A stretch of 64,000 nucleotides of DNA. Source: an uncultured Clostridia bacterium. Lineage in GTDB: Bacteria; Bacillota; Clostridia; TANB77; CAG-508. The notes beneath the pieces were generated by a model that was not told the origin of the DNA, ran no database searches, and was given only the letters and a program-made list of their open reading frames with translations. Below are positions 1 to 9,511 of this stretch, piece by piece (position 1 is the stretch's first letter; each line of letters begins with the position of its first letter). The DNA lies in NCBI GenBank assembly GCA_948805675.1, contig CAQIBN010000001.1, forward strand, positions 172,984-236,983. The letters run 5' to 3'. A program made the translations under genes and the position numbers.

Positions 1-69
1 TATCTGTTTTATTTAATATAAAAGTATGGTATAATGAATTATGTAAAATTAAGAAAAGGTGAAGTTAAT

Positions 70-747
70 ATGAAAAGTACTATATTATATAAAGATAAAT
101 TAATTGAGTATGAAGTAATAAAATCTAAAATAAAAAATTTATATATACATATAAAAGATGGAAAGGTAATTGTTAAAGCACCTATAAAAGCAAAAAATAA
201 AGATATTGAAAATGTAATAGAACAAAAGAAAAAATGGATTTATGAGAAATTAGAAAAAGTAAATGATAAAGAATATAAACAGGGAAGTAATGTCTTTTTA
301 TTAGGTAGAGCATATCCTCTTAAAATAAAATTTATTAAACAAAATAACCCCAATATTTATATAGAAAATGGAAATATGGTTGCAGAAATACCTAAAAAGT
401 ATAAAAATATATATTCAAAAAAAATAGAAGAACTCTTAGATAATGTATATATGAAACTTGCAGAAAAAGAAGTAGATATGGCAATGCAAATTGTAACAAG
501 AATTGTTGGAATTAAACCTAATAAATATCGTATAAAAAAACTAAAGACTGCATGGGGAACTTGTACTTCTAATAAAAACATTACTATAAATTCTAGTCTA
601 ATGAAATATGATAGAACAGTAATACAATATGTAGTATTGCATGAGATATGTCATTTAAAATATATGAACCATTCAAAAGATTTTTGGAAAATGGTTAAGC
701 AATATATGGGAAATTATGAGGAAGTAAGAAGAAAATTAAAAACATAA
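70..747 (+). CDS. YgjP/SprT-like zinc metallopeptidase (M48-like, DUF45)
   Basis: Predicted 225-residue soluble protein of the YgjP-like metallopeptidase family. A zinc-binding HEICH motif lies at about residues 191-195, with a likely third ligand histidine at residue 201 (MNH), followed by the family's typical KDFW stretch. The N-terminal half is lysine-rich and beta-strand-like, as in this family. An upstream in-frame ATG at 34 would add 12 residues, but the Shine-Dalgarno AAGGTG just before the ATG at 70 favours the later start; a TATAAT-like -10 lies at 30-35. The gene is alone on this strand and is closed by a terminator shared with the convergent feoB. Substrate and role are unknown for most members. 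Family call is confident from the motif; function is not. Confidence 0.8.
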   Translation: MKSTILYKDKLIEYEVIKSKIKNLYIHIKDGKVIVKAPIKAKNKDIENVIEQKKKWIYEKLEKVNDKEYKQGSNVFLLGRAYPLKIKFIKQNNPNIYIENGNMVAEIPKKYKNIYSKKIEELLDNVYMKLAEKEVDMAMQIVTRIVGIKPNKYRIKKLKTAWGTCTSNKNITINSSLMKYDRTVIQYVVLHEICHLKYMNHSKDFWKMVKQYMGNYEEVRRKLKT

Positions 748-783
748 AAAGATTGTAGTTTGAAACATCAAACTACAATCTTT
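748..783. terminator. Bidirectional rho-independent terminator
   Basis: A 15-bp perfect stem (748-762 with 769-783) and a 6-nt loop, with A-runs on the left and T-runs on the right. It lies between two convergent genes and can serve both. Confidence 0.85.
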
Positions 784-784
784 T

Positions 785-2939
785 TTATATAAATATATTC
801 CAAATTAAATTTGTACAAATACAAATTAAGATTCCACATATAGTTGGGAGTGCAAAAGCAATTAAGCTCCATTTAAGCTTTCCAGTTTCTTTTTTTATTG
901 TTATTAATGTTGTACTACATGGAAAATGTAACAAAGTAAAAATCATCACATTAATTGCTGTAATTAATGTCCATCCATTTTGTAATAATATCTGCCCAAT
1001 AGCAAAATTATCTTCTAAACCTACTAAAGTACCTGTTTGCATATAACTCATAAGAATAATAGGAAGTACAATTTCATTAGCTGGTAGACCTAAAATAAAT
1101 GCTGTTAAAATATAACCATCTAATCCCATTAATCTAGCAAAAGGGTCAAAGAAATTAGCAACATATGTTAAAATACTAATATCATTAAACTGAATATTGG
1201 CAAATAACCAAATTATAATACCAGCAGGTATGGCAACACTTATTGCTCTACCTAAAACAAATAGTGTTCTATCAAAAATAGAATGTATAAAAACTTTGCC
1301 CATTTGAGGTTTCCTATAAGGTGGAAGTTCTAACACAAATGAGGATGGATATCCTTTTAATATTGTTTTAGATAAAATTTTAGATATAAATAGTGTCATT
1401 ACAATTCCAAATATTACAATAGCTAAAACTGCAAAAGTAGATAAAAGAGAAGCATTAAAGCCAGACGCTAAACTACTAATAAATATCATTGATACTGTTA
1501 TTAAAAAAGGAAATCTACCATTACAAGGTACAAAGCTATTGGTTAAAATTGCAATTAATTTTTCACGAGGGGAATCTATAATTCTACATCCAATAACACC
1601 AGCAGCATTACATCCAAACCCGCATACAAATTGTAAGTGCTTGCTTTCCGAGAAGTACATGCTTTTCTAAAGTATTTATCTAGGTTAAAGGCTATACGTG
1701 GTAAATATCCTAAATCTTCCATAATAGTAAATAGTGGAAAGAAAATTAACATTGGCGGTAACATTACACTCACAACCCATGTTAAAGTAGAGTAAACACC
1801 ATCTATTAAAATACTACTTAACCATGTAGGAAATGAAAGTAAATTTAATAATATAGTAATTTTATCTTGTAAATATCCAAAAAAGCTAGAGAGTAGCTGA
1901 GAAGGATAGTTAGCTCCTGTAATTGTTAGCCAAAATATAGTAGCTAAAAATAATAACATAATTGGCAAACCAAATGTTTTTGAAGTTAGTATTTTATCTA
2001 TTTTTCTATCTCTTTGATTATATTTACAATTATCATATTTACAAATATCTGTACAAATATTTTCTGCTGTGAATAATATAGTTGATACAATTTTGTCTTT
2101 AAATTTGTCATTTTCTAAGTTAGAATCATTTAGTAAAGCTCTATAATATAATAATTTTTTATTTAATTCTTTGTTGTTTTTTAATGTATTATAAAATATA
2201 TTTTTGTCTATACAATTTATTATTTTTTCATCATTATCTAAAAGTTTTAAAATAATCCACCTAGATAAATATTTATGCTCTTTTGGAATTATTTTTTCGA
2301 CTTCAGGTTGTAATTTTGCTATTGAATCTTCTATTATATTCATATATGTTGGGAGATGGGGAGTGGTAACTAAAGTTCCTTCACATACTTCCTGAACTTT
2401 TTTCATTAAATTATTTAAAGTTTTCTTTTTTCTAGCTATAGTACCAACAACAGGTACTCCTAATGTTTTTTCTAATAATTTTAAATCTATATGAATACCC
2501 TTTTTTTCAGCTTCATCTAATAAATTAACACATACTACTAATTTATTTGTAATTTCCATAGTTTGATAAACTAAATTTAGGTTTCTTTCTAAACATGTTG
2601 CATCTACAACAATAATGCTTGCATCAGCATCTCCAAAACAAATATAATCTCTTGCAATTTCTTCTTCTTCAGAATTTGACATTAATGAATATGTACCAGG
2701 AATATCAACTAATAAGAAATTTTCTTTATTATAATTAGTAATACCAGTAGCGTTAGAAACTGTTTTTCCGAGGCCAATTACCAGTATGTTGATGCATACC
2801 AGTTAAATTATTGAAAATTGTAGATTTACCTACATTCGGATTTCCGTCCAATAGCTATTGTATATTTACATTTATTTTTAAGCTCATTTAAATCATCATT
2901 TAGTAGCCTTGTTCCAGTAGAGCTACTTGTTAAACCCAT
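785..2939 (-). CDS. feoB: Ferrous iron transporter FeoB, with four CGG +1 frameshift sites
   Basis: FeoB is the inner-membrane Fe(II) transporter with an N-terminal G domain. Read with one C skipped at each of four CGG triplets, the gene encodes 716 residues, the usual FeoB length. The G1 loop GNPNVGKS follows the first skip (about residue 32), the G2-region NWPGKTV spans the second, and DIPGTYSL is G3. A helical region follows, then several hydrophobic membrane segments; the third and fourth skips restore ACTSGKQAL and MGFGCNAAGV in the conserved Gate/core region. Without the shifts the protein stops five codons after the first CGG. The start is ATG at 2939 with AAGGTG six bases upstream. 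feoA lies upstream on the same strand. Identity is confident; whether all four shifts are programmed needs protein evidence. Confidence 0.9.
1620..1622 (-). other. CGG +1 frameshift site, feoB site 4
   Basis: Context ATG C GGG TTT. Skipping the C gives Met-Gly-Phe-Gly-Cys-Asn; the unshifted frame stops three codons later. Confidence 0.85.
1648..1650 (-). other. CGG +1 frameshift site, feoB site 3
   Basis: Context TCT C GGA AAG. Skipping the C gives Ser-Gly-Lys-Gln-Ala-Leu, the conserved FeoB core. The unshifted frame drifts and ends at 1576. Confidence 0.85.
2768..2770 (-). other. CGG +1 frameshift site, feoB site 2
   Basis: Context CCT C GGA AAA. Skipping the C gives Asn-Trp-Pro-Gly-Lys-Thr-Val, the FeoB G2 region. 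The unshifted frame stops after four more codons. Confidence 0.9.
2844..2846 (-). other. CGG +1 frameshift site, feoB site 1
   Basis: Context GGA C GGA AAT. Skipping the C creates the G1 P-loop GNPNVGKS directly after it. The unshifted frame reaches TAA five codons on. Confidence 0.9.
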
Positions 2940-3084
2940 AAAATCACCTTCCTATAGTAGTATATGAAAATGAATAATAAATGTGAAAATTGTTTTTTAG
3001 GTAAAATGTGTGTAGATTAAATTAAAATTAGTTTGTTAAGAAAAATAATAAATGTTTAAATAATTGTACACAATTTTTTTCAAA

Positions 3085-3165
3085 AATTGGCAAACGAAAA
3101 ATTGAACATGGGCTGTAAGAATATTAATTAAGAAGCAAATATAAATTCAGCCCATTATTGTTATA
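3085..3165. repeat. Hairpin repeat element, copy A (also at 44754)
   Basis: A roughly 77-nt segment that recurs at 44754-44831 with most positions identical, including the shared core CTGTAAGA-TATTAATTAAGAA. In this copy ATGGGCTG (3108-3115) pairs perfectly with CAGCCCAT (3148-3155). In the other copy several stem bases differ but most still pair. It lies in the 377-bp gap between feoB and feoA; I see nothing else there apart from a small CAATTTTT/AAAAATTG hairpin at 3071-3089. Small RNA or MITE-like element; family not recognised. Confidence 0.6.
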
Positions 3166-3316
3166 TAAGATAAAAGTTTTAGTTTTGAGTAATATTTAAT
3201 TAATAGAATTTATTGTTTGTTGTATTTTATATAATTATTAAAATGTTTATTATAATGATTTTTAGAAAAATAATTTTATAAATCATAAAATAAAACAATA
3301 GATTTACAAAAATATT

Positions 3317-3556
3317 TTAATTATTATTTAATACAACCTGTATATTCTTAGCATCTTCTTTTCTAAGGGCAATAGTGCTCCCACGAACTAGGTAAGCTGT
3401 CGAATCTCCAGTCATACTTCTAAAAATAGGAATAATTAAGGTTCCTTTACAAATTCCTAAATCTAAAAGTCTTCTTCTAATTTGTCCAGAACAATCTAAA
3501 GAATGTACTGTGACTTTATTTGTTAAATTTATTTTATCTAGTCTAAAAGTTCTCAT
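3317..3556 (-). CDS. feoA: Ferrous iron transport protein FeoA
   Basis: A 79-residue SH3-like FeoA protein, the small cytoplasmic partner of FeoB. The pattern RRRLLDLGICKGT followed by a basic, glycine-containing strand and ALRKEDA is typical of the family. The start is ATG at 3556 with GGAGG five bases upstream; the longer reading frame would begin inside that Shine-Dalgarno. The gene precedes feoB on the same strand with a 377-bp gap that holds a hairpin repeat, so the two may be transcribed separately. Length is normal for FeoA and no CGG occurs in it. Confidence 0.85.
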   Translation of the reverse strand: MRTFRLDKINLTNKVTVHSLDCSGQIRRRLLDLGICKGTLIIPIFRSMTGDSTAYLVRGSTIALRKEDAKNIQVVLNNN

Positions 3557-3837
3557 ATGTGCCTCCAAAAATTTATATAAATGTATAATATATATTATGT
3601 ATACGAAAAGGAAAATGTTAATTTAAATTAGATATGACTTTGGTATAAAAATCACCATTTAATATTTATAAATATATTAATTTATGTTATTCTAGTATGT
3701 ATTTTTTTACTGGTATGTGTTTTTGTAATTAGTTAATAATAAAATAATAAAAAAATTTAAAATAAATGATGCTTTTTTATTTTTCTTGTAGTATAATGTC
3801 AAATGTGTAAAAAAATGTAGAAGGGAATGATTACAAA

Positions 3838-4299
3838 ATGGAAAGAAAAAGAGGATTTGAGATTGCTAAAGGTTTTGAAAATAAAGGAATTAATATGCCA
3901 GTAAGAAAAACAAAATATTCAGCTGGATATGACATAGAATCAGCAGAAGATTGTATAATACCTGCATATACACCTGGACAAAAACCAACATTTGTAAAAA
4001 CAGGATTAAAAGCATATATGAAAGAAAATGAATATATGATGCTTTGTAATAGAAGTTCTAATCCATTTAAAAAAGGATTAGTAATGGCGAATAGTGTTGG
4101 AATTATTGATGCTGATTATTATGGAAATCCTGATAATGATGGAGCTTTTATGTTTGCTTTTTATAATTTCTTTGATCATGAAGTAGAAATAAAAAAAGGA
4201 GATGTTATTGGTCAAGCAATATTCCAAAAATATAAATTAGTAGATGATGATTCAGCAGAAGGTGAAAGAGTAGGAGGATTTGGCTCAACTAATAAATAA
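3838..4299 (+). CDS. dut: dUTP diphosphatase (trimeric dUTPase family)
   Basis: Hydrolyses dUTP to dUMP and pyrophosphate, keeping uracil out of DNA and supplying dTMP synthesis. All five dUTPase motifs are visible in 153 residues: SAGYDIE (about 28-34), NRSSNP (motif 2), GIIDADYYGN (motif 3, with the catalytic Asp), GQAIFQKY (motif 4) and the C-terminal P-loop-like RVGGFGST (motif 5). Motif 3 carries a short insertion, GNPDNDGAF, compared with the commonest bacterial forms; similar inserts occur in phage-type and Clostridia dUTPases. It is monocistronic: a TATAAT-like -10 lies near 3792 and a terminator follows. Confident. Confidence 0.93.
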   Translation: MERKRGFEIAKGFENKGINMPVRKTKYSAGYDIESAEDCIIPAYTPGQKPTFVKTGLKAYMKENEYMMLCNRSSNPFKKGLVMANSVGIIDADYYGNPDNDGAFMFAFYNFFDHEVEIKKGDVIGQAIFQKYKLVDDDSAEGERVGGFGSTNK

Positions 4300-4372
4300 A
4301 GTGACATAAAAAAATTAAAAAAAGTTATCCTAGGTGGCTGAGGGGTTACGGAGGATTTTAAGCAAAAAATAG

Positions 4373-4404
4373 ATGGTAAAGGCTTTGACTTTTACCATTT
4401 TTTG
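4373..4404 (+). terminator. Rho-independent terminator after dut
   Basis: ATGGTAAA (4373-4380) pairs with TTTACCAT (4391-4398) and is followed by a T-run. The preceding 4300-4370 contains a GGTGGCTGAGGGG stretch of unknown meaning. Confidence 0.7.
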
Positions 4405-4488
4405 TTGTATAATGAAAAAGTAGTTAAAAAAGAGAAACGAAACCTTTCTTGACTTCAGAAATTTAGCATATTGAAGGGAGTGACTTAC

Positions 4489-5067
4489 ATGTTTAATGTA
4501 GGGGACAAGATTGTACATCCTATGCACGGTGCAGGTACTATCAGTGCAATAGAAGAAAAGAATATTTGTAATGAAACAGAGCAATATTATATAATATCAA
4601 TGCCTGGGGAAGTAAAGGTGATGGTTCCAATTGCAAAAGCAGAACAAATTGGAGTAAGAAGTATTATTAACGAAGCAGATGTTCCTAAAGTATTAGGTAT
4701 ATTAGAAGAAGATGAAACTGAAATGTCTAATAATTGGAATAAAAGATACAGAGATAATATGGACAAAATGAGAAGTGGGAATATATATGAGGTAGCAGAT
4801 GTTGTTAGAAATTTAAGCTTCAAGCAAAAAGAAAAAGGTTTATCAACAGGAGAAAAGAAAATGCTTAATAATGCTAAACAAATTTTAGTAAGTGAACTTG
4901 TTTTAGCAGAACATGCATCAAAAGAAGAAATTGAGAAATTGGTAGATAATAAGATAAATGTATCTTTTGAAGAAAATAGAATTCCAGTTGAAGAAAATAT
5001 AGAGATTAATAAAAATATTGTAAGTAAATTTATTCCTTTTGATGGAACAGGTACATCTGTTAACTAA
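4489..5067 (+). CDS. CarD/CdnL-like transcriptional regulator
   Basis: A 192-residue protein with an N-terminal CarD/TRCF RNA-polymerase-interaction fold: it opens FNVGDKIVHPMHGAG, the family's hallmark, in which CAC GGT shows a normal in-frame C followed by a GGT codon. A helical C-terminal domain follows, as in CdnL/CarD proteins that bind the polymerase beta subunit and stabilise open complexes at rRNA and housekeeping promoters. The start is ATG at 4489, served by GGGAGTGA; an earlier in-frame start at 4471 would bury that site. Monocistronic and followed by a terminator. Family is confident; regulon is unknown. Confidence 0.82.
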   Translation: MFNVGDKIVHPMHGAGTISAIEEKNICNETEQYYIISMPGEVKVMVPIAKAEQIGVRSIINEADVPKVLGILEEDETEMSNNWNKRYRDNMDKMRSGNIYEVADVVRNLSFKQKEKGLSTGEKKMLNNAKQILVSELVLAEHASKEEIEKLVDNKINVSFEENRIPVEENIEINKNIVSKFIPFDGTGTSVN

Positions 5068-5141
5068 TTTAATAATTTATATTTTTAGTTAATTATAGAG
5101 AACTTATATATTTTTTTAAAAGTAAATTTATTAAACATAAT

Positions 5142-5173
5142 AAAGAAGTGGAAATAATTCTACTTCTTTTTAG
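5142..5173 (+). terminator. Rho-independent terminator after the CarD-like gene
   Basis: AAAGAAGTGG (5142-5151) pairs with CTACTTCTTT (5160-5169), then T's. The rest of the 321-bp gap to dnaG is AT-rich with no recognisable gene. Confidence 0.7.
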
Positions 5174-5388
5174 TATAATATAAGTTACTGTATAAATTTT
5201 TAAAATTAATTTTGTATAAAGTTTTAGTTAAAATATTATTTTTATAGAAATTACATAAATGAATTATCAATAATAACTGAACAATTACAACAATTTACAT
5301 AAAAATGTCAACTTCTGTAACATAATAAGAAGGATTTAAAAATAAAGCGTCGAATAATATAATTATAGTGAAAAGAAAGGTGTCATAA

Positions 5389-7173
5389 ATGGTACGTTAT
5401 AGTGATGAACTAATTGACGAAATAAGAAATAAAAACGATATAGTAGATATTATATCACAATATGTAATATTAAAAAGAAGTGGTAGAAACTTTTTTGGGT
5501 TATGTCCATTCCATAAAGAAAAATCACCTTCTTTTTCTGTATCACCAGACAAGCAAATTTTTCACTGTTTTGGATGTGGTGTAGGAGGAAATGTTTTTCA
5601 TTTTGTAGAGAAAATAGAAAATTTAAGTTTTATAGAAACAATAGAGATGTTGGCAGATAGAGCAGGTATTAATTTGCCTACTATAAATAATAATGTAGAT
5701 GATAAATTAATAAAGCTTAAATCAAGAGTATATGATATAAATGAAATGGCAGCAAAATTCTATCATGAAAATCTATATAAACCTACTTCAAAAGAAGCTC
5801 AAAATTACATAAAAAGAAGAAAATTAGATAATAGAACATTAAAAAACTTTTTAATAGGATATTCAGGAACTTTTAATGAATTATATATTTATTTAAAAGA
5901 AAAAGGTTTTTCAGATGAAGAAATATTGGCTTCAAGCTTGGTAAATAGAAATGAAAATGGAAAATTTATAGATAGATTTAGAAAAAGACTAATGTTTCCA
6001 ATACAAGATACAAGAAATAGAGTTATAGCTTTTGGTGGAAGAGTTTTAGATGATAGTAAACCAAAATACATAAATTCACCAGAGAATGTGGTATATAGTA
6101 AAGGAAAGCATTTATTTGGGTTAAATGTCGCAAAAAAAGAACAAATAAAAAAAATAATTATAGTAGAAGGATATATGGATGCAATATCATTACATCAAAG
6201 AGGTATAACAAATGTAGTTGCTTCTTTAGGAACTGCAATGACAGAATCTCAAGGGCGATTATTAAGAAAAAGTAGTGAACAGGTAATAATTGGATATGAT
6301 GCAGATAGTGCTGGGCAAGCAGCAACACTAAGAGGTCTTGAAATTTTGCAAAATTTAGGATGTGATATTAGAATTCTTCAAATAGAAGGAGCAAAAGACC
6401 CAGACGAATTTGTTACAAAATATGGACCAGAAAGATTTTTAAAATATGTTGATAATGCAATTTCATTAGTAGAATATAAAATAAAAGTATTAAAACAAAA
6501 TTTGAATATAGATAATACAAATGATAAAATAAAGTTCTTAAAAGAAATAGCAAAAGAGTTATCAAAAATCTCTAATAATATAGAAAGAGAGGTATATATT
6601 GATAAAATTTCTCTAGAATATAAAATCTCAAAAGAGGCCATATATTCAGAGATAAATAAATTAATATATGGAAAAAATGATAATGAGAAAAAATCTGTGG
6701 CAAGTAAAATAGTAGCACCTCAAAAGAAAGTTGTAGAAGAAACAGACCAAGCAATTGCAAAAAGAGAAGGATTAATAATCTATTTATTAATAAATTATCC
6801 AAGTGAAAGTTATTTAAAAATAAAAGAATATATATCTATAGACGACATAAAAAGCCAAAGAAATAAAAAAATATTAACAAAATTGTATGAAGAATTAGAA
6901 AAAGGATATAGTAATATTGATAATATATTAGATTGGTTTGAAGAAGAAGAAATAATTAACTATTTAACAAGTATAATGGCATATGATTTTGAAATTACTG
7001 AAGTTAATAAATGTATTGAAGATATTTTAAACATCTATTTAAAAGAAAAATTAATAAAAGACAGAAATAATATCATAAATAAGTTAGAAAATAAAGAGCT
7101 TACAAAAGAAGAAGTAGCTAATTATGAAAGACAATTAAGTGAAGTAATTGTTAAATTGGCTAAAATAAAATAA
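5389..7173 (+). CDS. dnaG: DNA primase
   Basis: Synthesises RNA primers at the replication fork. The 594-residue protein has the N-terminal CHC2 zinc finger (CPFHKEKSPSF ... HCFGCGVGG, about residues 40-67), the catalytic core with the basic FGGRVLDDSKPKY segment, a TOPRIM domain (VEGYMDAISLHQ and the DADSAG acidic motif near residue 305), and a C-terminal helicase-binding helical domain. The start is ATG at 5389 after GAAAGGTG. rpoD follows after 11 bp, the classic macromolecular-synthesis pairing. No CGG codon occurs. Length and motifs are normal. Confidence 0.96.
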   Translation: MVRYSDELIDEIRNKNDIVDIISQYVILKRSGRNFFGLCPFHKEKSPSFSVSPDKQIFHCFGCGVGGNVFHFVEKIENLSFIETIEMLADRAGINLPTINNNVDDKLIKLKSRVYDINEMAAKFYHENLYKPTSKEAQNYIKRRKLDNRTLKNFLIGYSGTFNELYIYLKEKGFSDEEILASSLVNRNENGKFIDRFRKRLMFPIQDTRNRVIAFGGRVLDDSKPKYINSPENVVYSKGKHLFGLNVAKKEQIKKIIIVEGYMDAISLHQRGITNVVASLGTAMTESQGRLLRKSSEQVIIGYDADSAGQAATLRGLEILQNLGCDIRILQIEGAKDPDEFVTKYGPERFLKYVDNAISLVEYKIKVLKQNLNIDNTNDKIKFLKEIAKELSKISNNIEREVYIDKISLEYKISKEAIYSEINKLIYGKNDNEKKSVASKIVAPQKKVVEETDQAIAKREGLIIYLLINYPSESYLKIKEYISIDDIKSQRNKKILTKLYEELEKGYSNIDNILDWFEEEEIINYLTSIMAYDFEITEVNKCIEDILNIYLKEKLIKDRNNIINKLENKELTKEEVANYERQLSEVIVKLAKIK

Positions 7174-7184
7174 GGAGGGAAGAT

Positions 7185-8333
7185 ATGAAAAAAACAGAAA
7201 CAGGAAAAGAAGAAGTAGATATAGAAAAAGATAAGAATTCAGACAATGCTAGTGATAAAAATAAAGAAAAAATAATGGAGATAATAAAAAAAGCAAAAAA
7301 AGATGGAAAAATAACATATGGAGAACTTGCTAGTCAATTAGATAATTCCAATCCAGATCAAATAGAAGAAGTTTTTGATGCTTTTGAAAATTTAGGAATA
7401 AATGTATTAAAAGATGATATGGATGAAGAACCAAATCCAGATGATTTAGAAGAAGTAGAAGAAGTTAATTTAGAAGATATAGATGTAACAAATATTGATG
7501 GTGTAAATGTTGATGACCCTGTAAGAATGTATTTAAGAGAGATAGGAAAAATACCTCTTTTAACATATGAAGAAGAGATTGAGCTTGCAGAAAAGGTTCT
7601 TAATGGAGATGAGGATGCAAAACAAAAACTTGCAGAATCAAATTTAAGACTTGTAGTTAGTATAGCTAAAAAATATGTTGGAAGAGGGATGTTATTTCTT
7701 GATTTAATACAAGAAGGAAATATGGGATTGATAAAAGCAGTAGAAAAGTTTGATTACACAAAAGGATATAAATTTAGCACATATGCAACATGGTGGATAA
7801 GACAAGCCATTACAAGAGCTATTGCTGATCAAGCAAGAACAATAAGAATACCAGTTCATATGGTAGAAACTATTAACAAATTAATTAGAACGTCAAGACA
7901 TCTACTTCAACAACTAGGAAGAGAACCAACACCAGAAGAAATAGCAAAAGAGTTAGAAATTCCTGTTGAAAAAGTATTAGAAATACAAAAAATAGCACAA
8001 GATCCAGTATCTTTAGAAACGCCAATTGGTGAAGAAGATGATAGCCACTTAGGAGATTTTATTCAAGATGAAGATTCACCAGCACCTCAGGATTCTGTTG
8101 CATACACTTTATTAAGGGAGCAATTAGAAGAGGTAATGAGCACATTAACCCCAAGGGAAGCTAAAGTTTTAAAATTAAGATTTGGTTTAGAAGATGGAAA
8201 AGCAAGAACTTTAGAAGAAGTTGGAAAAGAATTCATGGTAACACGTGAAAGAATTAGACAAATTGAAGCAAAGGCTTTAAGAAAGTTAAGACATCCAAGT
8301 AGAAGCAAAAAGTTAAAAGATTATATGAGTTAA
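7185..8333 (+). CDS. rpoD: Primary RNA polymerase sigma factor (SigA/RpoD)
   Basis: The housekeeping sigma factor: directs RNA polymerase to TTGACA/TATAAT promoters such as those seen here at 9463 and 33095. The 382-residue protein has an acidic region 1.1-like N-terminus (about 1-100), region 1.2 (DPVRMYLREIG), region 2 (NLRLVVSIAKKY, GNMGLIKAVEKFDY, and the -10-recognising TWWIRQAI), region 3, and region 4 with the helix-turn-helix near VTRERIRQIEAKALRKLR. It follows dnaG by 11 bp with a strong AAGGAGG. No CGG codon occurs. Confident. Confidence 0.97.
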   Translation: MKKTETGKEEVDIEKDKNSDNASDKNKEKIMEIIKKAKKDGKITYGELASQLDNSNPDQIEEVFDAFENLGINVLKDDMDEEPNPDDLEEVEEVNLEDIDVTNIDGVNVDDPVRMYLREIGKIPLLTYEEEIELAEKVLNGDEDAKQKLAESNLRLVVSIAKKYVGRGMLFLDLIQEGNMGLIKAVEKFDYTKGYKFSTYATWWIRQAITRAIADQARTIRIPVHMVETINKLIRTSRHLLQQLGREPTPEEIAKELEIPVEKVLEIQKIAQDPVSLETPIGEEDDSHLGDFIQDEDSPAPQDSVAYTLLREQLEEVMSTLTPREAKVLKLRFGLEDGKARTLEEVGKEFMVTRERIRQIEAKALRKLRHPSRSKKLKDYMS

Positions 8334-8351
8334 ATAGGGGAGGAATTTAAA

Positions 8352-8891
8352 ATGAAAAAATTAAATAAAATTGTAGCTTTAATAGGAATGATGGTAATAA
8401 TGGCTATAGCACTTACAGGATGTGAATTAAAAAGCAATAAAAAGGCTATAGACAAAAAAGAATTAACAGGGTATACAGAATATACACATTCATCAGGTGT
8501 AAAATTCTCATATCCAGAAGAATGGAAAAGTTTAGGAACTACTTCAAAACCAGTTTTTGCAGATGCAAATAATGGTACAAATGTGAATTTACTTTCTGAA
8601 AATGTACCAAGTGGATATAATTTAACTTCTTATATGAGTGCTTCAATAGCAAACATAAAGAAACAATTAGCAAGTAAAATTAAAGGTGATGTTTCAGAAG
8701 AAGAAGTTAAATTAAATGGAAAAGATGCTTCTATTATTACTTATATAATGTCACAAGATGGTGTAGATGTTAATATAAAACAAGCTTGTTTCATAGATGA
8801 TAAAACAGCATATATATTAACAACAGCTACAACAGCAGATGAAAATGATACAGAAATAATAGATAATATCATTAGTTCATTTACAAAATAA
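8352..8891 (+). CDS. Lipoprotein with PsbP/DUF1795-like domain
   Basis: A 179-residue predicted lipoprotein. A hydrophobic signal peptide ends in the lipobox LTGC, placing the lipidated Cys at about residue 24. The mature part begins with a polar linker, then a compact domain with FSYPEEWKSL near residues 56-65, resembling the PsbP/DUF1795 folds common in firmicute lipoproteins. It lies 18 bp after rpoD with GGGGAGGA, so it may be cotranscribed with dnaG-rpoD. A terminator follows. It acts outside the membrane; its function is unknown. Confidence 0.75.
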   Translation: MKKLNKIVALIGMMVIMAIALTGCELKSNKKAIDKKELTGYTEYTHSSGVKFSYPEEWKSLGTTSKPVFADANNGTNVNLLSENVPSGYNLTSYMSASIANIKKQLASKIKGDVSEEEVKLNGKDASIITYIMSQDGVDVNIKQACFIDDKTAYILTTATTADENDTEIIDNIISSFTK

Positions 8892-8930
8892 TAAAAAATA
8901 ATGTATTTTAAATTGAAAGTAGATGTTTAT

Positions 8931-8967
8931 AGAGTGAATTACTGTAATAAGTTTTTCACTCTTTTTT
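8931..8967 (+). terminator. Rho-independent terminator
   Basis: AGAGTGAA (8931-8938) pairs with TTCACTCT (8955-8962), followed by a T-run; ends the dnaG-rpoD-lipoprotein unit. Confidence 0.8.
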
Positions 8968-9131
8968 AATAGAATTATAAAATATGTTATAAGATTAAAT
9001 ATTTGTTAATTTTAGTTTAATAAGTTACTTATTTAGTAAAAAGAACTTCAAATAGGTATTGATTTTTTAGGATTTTTATGTTAATATTTTAATAGAGTTT
9101 TGTATATTAATTGGAGGTGAACTCTAAAATT

Positions 9132-9419
9132 ATGGAAAAAATTAATCCTTTAAATGCTTTATTGAGAATTTTGGGAGGAGAAGGGCAGAATAAGGCAGAT
9201 ATACCAGATTTAGGTGAAATAAATGAAGAACCAGAATTAATAAAATTATTAGAAAAAGCTAGAAAAAATGCAGAAGAAAATGCTGGAAAAAGTTTTAAAG
9301 ATGAATTATATAATAAAAATCATAATTTAACCAAAGAAAATACAAGAAAAGAAACAAGTAGAATTCAACAAAACGCACGTAAAAATGGGGATAAACAAAT
9401 AACTATAAATCGTGAGTAA
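9132..9419 (+). CDS. Hypothetical small hydrophilic protein
   Basis: I do not recognise this 95-residue protein. It is charged and mostly helical: a short hydrophobic N-terminal patch (PLNALLRILGG) is followed by an acidic segment and a lysine/asparagine/glutamine-rich tail. The ATG at 9132 follows GGAGGTGA (9113-9120) by 11 bases, a slightly long spacing, and no better start is visible. The stop codon overlaps the left arm of a terminator, which supports a real short transcription unit. No neighbour suggests a role. Confidence 0.55.
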   Translation: MEKINPLNALLRILGGEGQNKADIPDLGEINEEPELIKLLEKARKNAEENAGKSFKDELYNKNHNLTKENTRKETSRIQQNARKNGDKQITINRE

Positions 9420-9460
9420 ATAAAAAAGAAGATAAAATTTTAATATTTTCTTTTTTATTT
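9418..9460. terminator. AT-rich terminator overlapping the preceding stop codon
   Basis: AAATAAAAAAGAA (9418-9430) is perfectly complementary to TTCTTTTTTATTT (9448-9460). Confidence 0.65.
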
Positions 9461-9462
9461 AC

Positions 9463-9491
9463 TTGACAAATTTAATAATAACTATTATAAT
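9463..9491 (+). promoter_or_regulatory. Consensus sigma-A promoter for tRNA-Met
   Basis: TTGACA at 9463-9468 and TATAAT at 9486-9491 with an exact 17-bp spacer, about 20 bp before the tRNA 5' end. Confidence 0.9.
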
Positions 9492-9511
9492 AACTATTGT
9501 GTTTAATAAAT

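Noticed and set aside
4340..4356. CGG in TTACGGAGG as a shift site
   Set aside because: Non-coding sequence between dut and its terminator.
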